Of a stretch of DNA of 13,047 nucleotides, positions 7,206-13,047 are shown in pieces. Below the pieces are notes generated by a model that saw only the letters and a program-made list of their open reading frames with translations, did not search any database and was not told the DNA's origin. Where the stretch lies: NCBI GenBank assembly GCA_024278215.1, contig JAJRTR010000060.1:1-13047 (forward strand), written 5' to 3'. The position numbers were made by a program, and so were the translations under genes. The DNA is from a bacterium. GTDB lineage: Bacteria; UBP15; UBA6099; JAJRTR01. The stretch's first letter is position 1. Every line of letters begins with the position of its first letter.

Positions 7206-9845
7206 TTACTGCAGGAACTTCCTGTACCGGCTGAAGAAAGGAACAGAGCAGGCGGCGACAAGTCTTCTTAGTGTGCGTACAGCCCCTGTGAATCCCATCT
7301 CGAAGAATTGCAGGGAGAATTGTTCTTTTCCGGCACGCACGATACGCTGATCGAAATAGAAATCCGAATAGAAACAACTTGCCGGAGAATCGAGCATGAG
7401 CTTTTCGAGTTCCGCGGGAGTCGAGAAGGTTCCGAGGTCTTTTTCCATAATTTTTCCGCCAAGGCGGGGACTCCCGGCCCGCGCGGGGTGATAAGTCAGG
7501 TACTGAGTCCCGAAGCCGATCTCTTCGAGCATTTCCATAATCGGCACTCCCCCGGCAAGCCGCGCGTTTGAAATCATTTTCATGCCGGCGCCCTCAAACA
7601 CAAACCCTAAAGTATATTTACGTGCTTCCTCCGCCAGGCGGTTCCACTCATCGAGCTGCTCTTTTTCGATTTTTTCGATCGCGTCGAGTTTCTTGTCGGG
7701 GACACCAAGTTCCCCGGCTACGGTCTCCAGCCATTCTCGTGTGCCGCGCATTCCGTAGGGCGCGGGCGGCATGATGGTTTTCACGGGGACATCGCCGAAT
7801 ATCTGATTGTATATCCCGGTATATGTGTCGTCGGGATAAAAAACGGTGAGCGCGGCTGCTCGATAATTATCAAATATGCACGGGTCTATTTTCGGGATGA
7901 AAATCTCGTTCACAACAATGCCCAGTACGCCAAGAAGTGAAATGATTTCATCGAGTCCTTTTTTTTCAGGAAAGCCGATCAGGTTGACTGCAAGCGGGTT
8001 GACTTCTTTTTCGGCGAAACCGGTTTCTTTTTTGAGACTGATAAAGAATTCATGATGCGGATTGATGCTTATCGAATTCTCAGGCCCCGCGTAGAACAGG
8101 GGCACGGGACACTTTTCCCTTGCCGCCGCAATGAGGGAAGGCACATCCTCGCCATAGACCATCGGAACACAGGTATTGTTGAAAACAAGAATCCTGCTGC
8201 TGCCGATTTCGTCAATTGCATCCGATATCAGGGCCGAGAGTTTCTCGCCCGAACCCATAATGACATCCATCTCCCTGATATCTGTCGAGTATGTCTTCGA
8301 GCCGCTGTGAAACATCTCCGTATCCGGCGACATAGCAGGCGAAAGCCAGGGGTAGTTATAGGGGATAAACTCATCGGACTTGATCTGCGGTGTTGCGAAA
8401 GCGCACTCGACATCCGTGTGCATGATCTGGGTTACGGGGATGTCGTAGACAAGCACCTGCCCCCTGTTGCGAGAAAACTGCCAGTACGCGAAAAAGCGTG
8501 CCCATTTATCGGCGCAAGAGCCCTCTATGGAAACTACGTCCGGCCCGTTGCCTTTCGAGTCGTTCCCGGTCGTTTCCAGACATTTTCTGCGTATCGTTTC
8601 GAGCTCGTCGAGCCGGAAATCACCGAGTCTGTGCGATACCCTCTGGAGTAGCCTGACAAAAGGCGCGGTGATTCTGCCTTCATCAAGAAAAATATCGAAG
8701 TGCGCAGCGGCGATATCAGGGCTCGCGCTCCTGTCCGCCGGTCTCAGAGAAACCCTGGCCTGACCTATCAACGGCCCGGAAAAACCTATCGCCACACCGC
8801 CCCCGGATATTTCATCGACATAATCAACAGCGAAGCCCTGACCTGCAACGCCCGTTCCCCGCAGGCCCAGCAACAGAGAAAAAGCGTCATTCAGTTTTTC
8901 TTCTTCCCGCCGCAGATGCCCGACCGGCGTTGCGGCGACCATTGCCCCGGCAGTTTCGCCGGTCGTTCGCGGCTTCCTGAGGTTTCGCAGGCTCTGAAGA
9001 TCATCAGGATCAATAAGATATTTCATGAAAGCCTTCTGATCCAGCGGTGACGGCAGCGGTATTTCAGACACATCAAGTCCGAGAAGTTTTTCCGCGACAG
9101 CAGCCACCTGCAAGGAGAACTCACTGGACGGGTCATATTCAAACGCCGTGAGTCCATGGTGCCTGGCAAGAACAGGCGTTTCCGATATCGGTAGACTTCC
9201 CAGCGTCCGCGCTTCTATGAGTGAGACAAACTCACCGGACTTCAGCTTCGGACCGCCGCCGCCCCTTTCGTTCACCACAACTCCCGCCAGCGCAACTCCA
9301 TTCACACTGTATCTCAAAACCGCTTTTGCTATATTATTCGCCGCATAGTACGACATCTCGTCCTCGGCTATCACAATGACTACTTTATTACCGAAGCCCT
9401 TCCGCAGTGGTGCCGCGAATCCACCGCAGACTACATCGCCCAGAACATCAAAAACGACAACGTCGAATTTCCCACTCTCCATGACATTCCACTTCTCGAG
9501 ATATTCCATCACCCTGGCTATACCTCTGCCGCCGCAGCCGATGCCCGCCTCCGGGCCTCCGGCCTCGATACACTTGATCCCCAGACGGCCCTTGTTGAAC
9601 ACCGACCCCGCCTCACGGTCATTGTCCGCGTTGGATATCCAACTCATTACAGTATTCAGATCATCCATGTTCTCCAGCAGGATCAGTGTCGAGTCGCTCT
9701 TGGGATCGCATCCAACATGCAGCACCTTCAGGCCCTTCGTGGCATAATACGCACTGAGATTGGCGGCCAGTGTCGATTTGCCCACTCCGCCTTTCCCGAA
9801 AACTACTATGTGGTTCGGTGCTTTTTTCCCCACAGCTACTCGCAT
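7206..9845 (-). CDS. Fused NifH-like Fe protein and nitrogenase component 1-like (NifD-like) protein
   Basis: One 879-residue frame contains two proteins that are normally separate. Residues 11-286 are a NifH/BchL-type ATPase: P-loop GKGGVGKST (17-25), VGCDPKSDST (44-53), GIGCGGRG with cluster ligand Cys104 and Arg107 (the ADP-ribosylation Arg of NifH), DVLGDVVCGGF with Cys140, and EYDP (236-239). Residues 287-440 form a linker or extra domain I cannot assign. Residues 441-879 are component 1-like: Cys444, Cys481, VIMGSGEKLSALI (528-540), VFNNTCVPMVYGEDV with Cys559 (554-568), and APYGMRGTREWLETV (695-709). The positions matching FeMo-cofactor ligands Cys275 and His442 of NifD appear to be non-ligand residues. 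An in-frame TGA directly precedes the ATG at 9845, so this is the earliest start; GGAA lies 3 nt upstream. The predicted role is ATP-driven low-potential reduction of an unknown substrate with the NifK-like partner. Confidence 0.92.
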   Translation of the reverse strand: MRVAVGKKAPNHIVVFGKGGVGKSTLAANLSAYYATKGLKVLHVGCDPKSDSTLILLENMDDLNTVMSWISNADNDREAGSVFNKGRLGIKCIEAGGPEAGIGCGGRGIARVMEYLEKWNVMESGKFDVVVFDVLGDVVCGGFAAPLRKGFGNKVVIVIAEDEMSYYAANNIAKAVLRYSVNGVALAGVVVNERGGGGPKLKSGEFVSLIEARTLGSLPISETPVLARHHGLTAFEYDPSSEFSLQVAAVAEKLLGLDVSEIPLPSPLDQKAFMKYLIDPDDLQSLRNLRKPRTTGETAGAMVAATPVGHLRREEEKLNDAFSLLLGLRGTGVAGQGFAVDYVDEISGGGVAIGFSGPLIGQARVSLRPADRSASPDIAAAHFDIFLDEGRITAPFVRLLQRVSHRLGDFRLDELETIRRKCLETTGNDSKGNGPDVVSIEGSCADKWARFFAYWQFSRNRGQVLVYDIPVTQIMHTDVECAFATPQIKSDEFIPYNYPWLSPAMSPDTEMFHSGSKTYSTDIREMDVIMGSGEKLSALISDAIDEIGSSRILVFNNTCVPMVYGEDVPSLIAAAREKCPVPLFYAGPENSISINPHHEFFISLKKETGFAEKEVNPLAVNLIGFPEKKGLDEIISLLGVLGIVVNEIFIPKIDPCIFDNYRAAALTVFYPDDTYTGIYNQIFGDVPVKTIMPPAPYGMRGTREWLETVAGELGVPDKKLDAIEKIEKEQLDEWNRLAEEARKYTLGFVFEGAGMKMISNARLAGGVPIMEMLEEIGFGTQYLTYHPARAGSPRLGGKIMEKDLGTFSTPAELEKLMLDSPASCFYSDFYFDQRIVRAGKEQFSLQFFEMGFTGAVRTLRRLVAACSVPFFSRYRKFLQ

Positions 9846-9850
9846 TCATT

Positions 9851-9860
9851 CCAATATTGG
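9851..9860. promoter_or_regulatory. Perfect 10-bp palindrome at the fusion-gene start
   Basis: CCAATATTGG is its own reverse complement and ends 5 bp before the ATG, so it overlaps the GGAA ribosome binding site on the minus strand. A protein or RNA fold acting here would block translation directly. A chance palindrome of this length is possible. Confidence 0.3.
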
Positions 9861-9900
9861 CGCTGGAGATTCCAGTTCGTACTTCCTGTGCCTGAATCAC

Positions 9901-9932
9901 TTATTAGCCCGCATTGGTGAAATATGCGGGTT
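9901..9932 (-). repeat. 32-bp palindromic dispersed repeat, copy 2
   Basis: Reverse complement of the element at 387-418 with a single mismatch. The stem is CCCGCAT (9908-9914) with ATGCGGG (9924-9930) around a 9-nt loop. It lies in the 254-bp gap between the radical SAM gene and the fusion gene, 55 bp before the fusion start. Its orientation relative to the preceding gene is the same as for copy 1. Confidence 0.8.
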
Positions 9933-9939
9933 AGAGCCG

Positions 9940-9981
9940 CTTGAAAAACTCTCGATCTCGCTACGAACATACTTTTTCAAG
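9940..9981. repeat. 9-bp inverted repeat in the fusion-gene leader
   Basis: CTTGAAAAA (9940-9948) and TTTTTCAAG (9973-9981) are exact reverse complements with a 24-nt spacer. In the minus-strand transcript this gives a long hairpin directly before the 32-bp repeat. It might be the end of a small mobile repeat, an operator, or an mRNA structure. No function is assigned. Confidence 0.5.
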
Positions 9982-9990
9982 TGACTCTTT

Positions 9991-9996
9991 ATTATA
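9991..9996 (-). promoter_or_regulatory. Candidate -10 box for the fusion gene
   Basis: The minus strand reads TATAAT here, a perfect consensus -10 hexamer, inside an A/T-rich patch of the gap before the fusion gene. The hexamer 17 bp upstream (GGTTTT, 10019-10014) is a poor -35 and overlaps a CGGTTT/AAACCG hairpin (9999-10020). If used, transcription would start near 9984 and leave a leader of about 140 nt that contains both inverted repeats. Confidence 0.3.
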
Positions 9997-10099
9997 ACCG
10001 GTTTCGCTTGCGAAAAACCGAAAATTACTCTGAGCGAGCGAATCGACTGGAGAATCTGCCGCTTATGTGCAAATGAAACAGCCGCATGTGGCCGCTTCC

Positions 10100-12046
10100 T
10101 CACAGTCCGAACTTTTCAGAAAGATACTCACTAAAAAAATCCGTGTTCCATACGTCCATTTCGCGTGGCTTGAACCCTTCAGCGCCGACCGGGTGCAGTT
10201 CGTCTGTCCCATAGAACTCCGCATAGTTCTTCCTGATTCCGAAGCAACAGCCGTTAAGCCCACAGTCGGCGCAGGCATCAGTTTTTATCATGTCCCGGCT
10301 TCTTCCCGCCGTCTCCAGAACCCGCGCGTCCGGGAAATACACGGGGTTTCCATCGAGAATACACAGAGGGATGCCGCACATGGCTGTAAGGCCGGAGAAT
10401 GGAACGCGGAGTTCGTAGCATAAGTCGAGCGCTTTTGTCAGAGGTTTTTTCAACTCGCTCATTCTTGGGATCAACCCCCTGAATATCATCGCACCGTATA
10501 TGGGCGCGGCCACGGAAAATACAATTTGTGTCCTGTCGAGCGCGGCGGCAGTGAACTCGACGAATTCGGAAAGCGCCGTGTAATTGAACGAATTTATCAC
10601 ATGGCTGATCAAGACAAAAACGCCGTTTCTCCTGAGATTGGCAATTCCCTTCACCGTTTTATCGAAGGAGCCGGGAAGCCCGGTCAGCATATCAGATACT
10701 TCCGGTTTATGCGAGTGGAGTGAAACAAGGGCAAAATCGAGGCCGGCCTCCGCCAGAGCCTGCACCCTATCTTCCCGATGCAAAAGAACCGCATTCGTCT
10801 GGAGTCCGACTTTCCTGATATTCCCGGTCTTAAGCATCTTCACATATTCGACCAGGTTTGCGTTCAGGGTGGGTTCTCCTCCTGAAATACATACGGAACC
10901 AACTTCGTAATGGCGGAGTTCGTTGATGTATGATTTTACTTTCGATATATCGGGGTTTTTGAAGTATGGCTCAACCCAGCAGAAAAGGCAGCGCTGATTG
11001 CATCTGTAATTTATCCTGAGCAGTACTTCCTCAACGTATTTCTTTCCTTCTTTTTCAATAATTGCGGGCAGCACAAACTCGTTCTCTATGCCTGCAAGGT
11101 CTCGGGGCGAGTCCGGTTCAGCCGGCCACTGTTTCAAAACCGATCCTGTGAATTCCGGGGTCGGCACAACGAGCGCCCGGTCATCATGGTTGTCGAATTG
11201 AGGATGGATTCCCCGGCAGAAAAACCTCAGAAAACAGTCTGCACACAATCCGGGTCTGCGCGGAACATTCTGCCCTGTTTCTCCTGTTATCGGCGGAAAA
11301 ACGAAAAGTGAACGGAAGGTATCCATCGACCTGAACAAACATGGGGCGGGACAGTCGCCCGGCTTGAAGTAAAGGCCCGCACCCGCCTTCACGGCCTCAT
11401 CAAGCGTCTGCTGCAATATCGCTTCCATTTCTGCAATCGTCGCACAATCCTCACTGTTCACCAACTCCAGGAAAATGCTTCCCACATGCGGAAAACTATT
11501 GCCGATGAACTGCACGTGCTGATCCAGATCCATTATCGTTTGTTTCAGGAGTGGTATGCGGATTGCTGTTTCAACACCGGCGGCCGCGGTGGACTCGATA
11601 CCTTTGCGAGCCAGTTCCCAGCCTCCCGTGTATCGGGTCGCGGCATCTGAAACATCGGGGCTGCGGCTGACGTGCAGAAACATAATGTGAGTCAGACCCG
11701 AGGCAAGGATTCTTTCGGCATACGCAGGGTAGGACATCATCAATCCGTTGGTATCAAGGCGGATGGTGCTGAAGCCGAGCCTGACCGCCTGCCTTATGTA
11801 TTCGGCCAGGTGCCGACTGATCGTCGGTTCGCCGCCTGTGAACACCACGGAGTCGGTAGTCTCTCTCAACTCGCACAACCTTTGCAATATAATTTCCGGC
11901 ACTATGTCTGTGGGTTCACACAGCACTTTCTTCCCGCAGAAAAAACAGTTCTGATTGCATTCAGTACATACCGTGATGATTCCCATGCCGAGCATAATAA
12001 AACCTCTGGATATATTACCCGTTTGTGATCTATCCGTTTTTTTCAT
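10100..12046 (-). CDS. Tandem (two-module) radical SAM protein with auxiliary-cluster tails
   Basis: Numbering from the ATG at 12046 (648 residues). Module 1 has the radical SAM motif C30-x3-C34-x2-C37 (CNQNCFFC) and the SAM-binding GGEP (71-74), then a cysteine-rich tail C232, C236, C268, C271, C277. Module 2 repeats the plan: C349-x3-C353-x2-C356 (CNQRCLFC), GGEP (389-392), and a tail C557, C562, C592, C595, C600, C601. The tails look like SPASM/Twitch-type auxiliary Fe-S binding regions, so the chain could carry four clusters. The start is chosen because AGGA lies 6 nt before ATG 12046. The frame extends to a TTG at 12070, and ATG 11995, with AGAGG 7 nt upstream, is also possible. It lies 254 bp upstream of the nitrogenase-like fusion on the same strand. 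Cofactor maturation or peptide/small-molecule modification for that system is inferred. It is not NifB by architecture. Confidence 0.9.
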   Translation of the reverse strand: MKKTDRSQTGNISRGFIMLGMGIITVCTECNQNCFFCGKKVLCEPTDIVPEIILQRLCELRETTDSVVFTGGEPTISRHLAEYIRQAVRLGFSTIRLDTNGLMMSYPAYAERILASGLTHIMFLHVSRSPDVSDAATRYTGGWELARKGIESTAAAGVETAIRIPLLKQTIMDLDQHVQFIGNSFPHVGSIFLELVNSEDCATIAEMEAILQQTLDEAVKAGAGLYFKPGDCPAPCLFRSMDTFRSLFVFPPITGETGQNVPRRPGLCADCFLRFFCRGIHPQFDNHDDRALVVPTPEFTGSVLKQWPAEPDSPRDLAGIENEFVLPAIIEKEGKKYVEEVLLRINYRCNQRCLFCWVEPYFKNPDISKVKSYINELRHYEVGSVCISGGEPTLNANLVEYVKMLKTGNIRKVGLQTNAVLLHREDRVQALAEAGLDFALVSLHSHKPEVSDMLTGLPGSFDKTVKGIANLRRNGVFVLISHVINSFNYTALSEFVEFTAAALDRTQIVFSVAAPIYGAMIFRGLIPRMSELKKPLTKALDLCYELRVPFSGLTAMCGIPLCILDGNPVYFPDARVLETAGRSRDMIKTDACADCGLNGCCFGIRKNYAEFYGTDELHPVGAEGFKPREMDVWNTDFFSEYLSEKFGL

Positions 12047-12104
12047 CGACGATCCTGACACCGGGAGCAAAAAGATTCACTCTTTATATCTGATTCCCGG
12101 ATGA

Positions 12105-12116
12105 TTGGCCGGCCAA
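12105..12116. promoter_or_regulatory. Perfect 12-bp palindrome upstream of the radical SAM gene
   Basis: TTGGCCGGCCAA equals its reverse complement and lies about 58 bp before the chosen start of the radical SAM gene, where an operator would be expected. No regulator gene is visible in the window. It is not the same sequence as the palindrome before the fusion gene. Confidence 0.3.
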
Positions 12117-12315
12117 ACCAAACACCGGTCACTTAAATAATAATGATGCTCGAAAGAGCCTGTCTTTATCTTAATAATATGTCTCATTGCCACGCTAAGT
12201 GAACTGTATTGCGGTTAATGTGGTTAACTCGCAAATTTCACAAATGCGTGTTAAAGGTACTTCGGGACGCCGTAAACGACTGTGTGTTGTCGATAAGATG
12301 TTACGGTGAAAGTGA

Positions 12316-12331
12316 CGTCGGGCGTCCGACG
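12316..12331 (-). terminator. Candidate terminator hairpin of the hydrolase gene
   Basis: CGTCGG (12316-12321) pairs with CCGACG (12326-12331) around a 4-nt loop, two nucleotides past the TAG of the minus-strand hydrolase gene. The 6-bp G/C-rich stem is followed on that strand by TCACTTTC, so the T-run is weak. Confidence 0.4.
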
Positions 12332-12333
12332 AT

Positions 12334-13047
12334 CTATTTCAGGTATTTGCGCAGGAAGGCGACCGCAATATTCCACGCCGCGGTGGAACCGCTGATCTCT
12401 TCCTCGGTGCGGCGCGCCGGGTCTGTGTAGAACAGCAGCGCGTGGCCGAGGCCGGGGAAGATGTGCAGCTCGTATTCTTTGTTATACTTGTCCAGAGCGG
12501 CGGCCATTTCTTTTGCCTGCGAAGGCGGCACGATAGTGTCTTTTTCGCCGTAGAGCAGCAGGACAGGCGTGTTGATCAGGTTCGCATCGAGCGCGGGCGC
12601 GCGCTTCCTGAAAGCTTCGGGTTTGTCCGACGGGCCTTTCCCGTAGACTTTGACGGATAGCGGATCGGAGACGTCAAACCCGTTATCCACGAGGTATTTA
12701 TACCAGGTGAATGTGTCTGTAACGCCATAAGCGCAAATTGCGGCGGCGAATCGCTGGTCGCGCTCGACGGCAAGCAGTGTGATGATGCCGCCATGGCTCG
12801 TGCCCATGATCGCGACGCGCGCCGTGTCGGCCTCGGGCAGCGACCTGAGCGCGGTGGCGGCGTTGAGCGCGTCATCCACTTCGCCATCGGCCACTTCGAC
12901 TTCGCCTTCCGAGCCATCTTCGCCCCTGTAACTCGGCGCGATGATAATGTAGCCCAGTTCCGCGAGTTCGCGACATCTTTTCACCGTAAGTTCCGGTACA
13001 CCACCGATGCCGCCGTGATTGAATATTACACCGGGCAGGCCACCGTA
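12334..13047 (-). CDS. Alpha/beta hydrolase (dienelactone hydrolase / S9 peptidase-like), N-terminus outside window
   Basis: The frame is open to the last base of the window, giving 237 visible residues. The GTG at 12984 is probably an internal Val, because the upstream codons encode the conserved FNHGG oxyanion block (residues 9-13 of the visible part). The full catalytic triad is present: Ser84 in GTSHGG (82-87), Asp171 in YGEKD (167-171) and His203 in GLGH (200-203). The spacing fits dienelactone hydrolase and prolyl-oligopeptidase-like enzymes; without the N-terminus I cannot tell whether a propeller or signal peptide precedes it. The gene looks richer in G+C than the radical SAM gene and its upstream gap. 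It is on the same strand as the radical SAM gene, but 290 bp and a hairpin separate them, so it is probably an independent unit. Confidence 0.88.
   Translation of the reverse strand, partial: YGGLPGVIFNHGGIGGVPELTVKRCRELAELGYIIIAPSYRGEDGSEGEVEVADGEVDDALNAATALRSLPEADTARVAIMGTSHGGIITLLAVERDQRFAAAICAYGVTDTFTWYKYLVDNGFDVSDPLSVKVYGKGPSDKPEAFRKRAPALDANLINTPVLLLYGEKDTIVPPSQAKEMAAALDKYNKEYELHIFPGLGHALLFYTDPARRTEEEISGSTAAWNIAVAFLRKYLK

Larger units (their letters stand above)
12047..12333. other. A/T-rich intergenic region upstream of the radical SAM gene
   Basis: About 290 bp with no convincing gene. It should hold the promoter of the radical SAM operon and the end of the hydrolase transcript. Visible structure: a palindrome at 12105-12116, a GCTC-GAAA-GAGC tetraloop hairpin (12148-12159), a GGTTAA direct repeat (12213-12218, 12222-12227), and a nested stem at 12270-12306. 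The minus strand reads GATATAAA near 12090-12083, but no -35 fits it well. Confidence 0.5.

Noticed and set aside
8052-8651. 199-residue plus-strand open frame
   Set aside because: It lies wholly antisense to the well-supported fusion gene and shows no recognisable motif.
5830-9845. True nitrogenase (NifHDK)
   Set aside because: The FeMo-cofactor ligands appear absent, the K-like subunit lacks two of three P-cluster cysteines, and no nifE, nifN or nifB-type gene is present in the window.
9897-10103. Small 68-residue minus-strand open frame in the leader region
   Set aside because: It consists largely of the inverted repeats and ends in the repeat-encoded NPHISPMRAN tail, with no family resemblance. 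It is best seen as repeat sequence.
10100-12070. NifB-type maturase
   Set aside because: NifB has one radical SAM domain, often with a NifX-like tail. This protein has two full radical SAM modules with auxiliary cysteine tails and no NifX-like part.
12047-12070. TTG at 12070 as start of the radical SAM gene
   Set aside because: It adds only eight residues and has no ribosome binding site that I can see, whereas ATG 12046 has AGGA six nucleotides upstream.
12982-12984. GTG at 12984 as the hydrolase start codon
   Set aside because: The codons upstream stay open to the window edge and encode the conserved HGG oxyanion block.

Overview
The window reads as bacterial chromosome of intermediate G+C. 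Genes are tightly packed, Shine-Dalgarno motifs are recognisable, and ATG, GTG and TTG starts all occur. I see no rRNA, tRNA, CRISPR array, transposase or phage gene. The phylum cannot be fixed from the sequence. The nitrogenase-like and radical SAM proteins carry oxygen-sensitive Fe-S centres, which suggests an anaerobe or facultative anaerobe (inference).

Layout. (1) Positions 1-455, plus strand: the 3' end of an SGNH-hydrolase-like gene. (2) Positions 482-4555, minus strand: a compact four-gene operon, in transcription order a class II aldolase-like protein, a protein with two tandem nucleotidyltransferase domains, a family 2 glycosyltransferase, and a short glycerophosphodiesterase-like protein. 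It looks like a pathway that makes, activates and transfers a polar group or sugar onto a surface glycan. (3) Positions 4701-5705, plus strand: a membrane-anchored SGNH-hydrolase-like protein, divergent from the operon. (4) Positions 5830-12046, minus strand: a radical SAM protein made of two complete modules in tandem, then a NifH-like Fe protein fused in one chain to a nitrogenase component 1 (NifD-like) domain, then a separate NifK-like subunit. (5) Positions 12334-13047, minus strand: the 3' part of an alpha/beta hydrolase gene.

The most interesting part is region 4. The Fe-protein half keeps every hallmark of NifH: the P-loop, both Fe-S cysteines, the switch II motif and the regulatory arginine. 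The catalytic half keeps the component 1 fold signatures but, by eye, lacks the cysteine and histidine that hold FeMo-cofactor. The partner subunit has only one of the usual cluster cysteines. This points to a nitrogenase-like reductase of the wider superfamily (which includes BchLNB, BchXYZ, CfbCD and MarHDK), not to nitrogen fixation. Its substrate is unknown. The tandem radical SAM enzyme is the obvious candidate for cofactor maturation or an adjacent chemical step. I know of no characterised member in which the Fe protein is covalently fused to component 1.

A palindromic 32-bp repeat occurs twice, with one mismatch, 9.5 kb apart. It overlaps the 3' end of the first gene and lies in the leader of the fusion gene. 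Both copies have the same orientation relative to the preceding gene. Several smaller inverted repeats sit in the intergenic regions.
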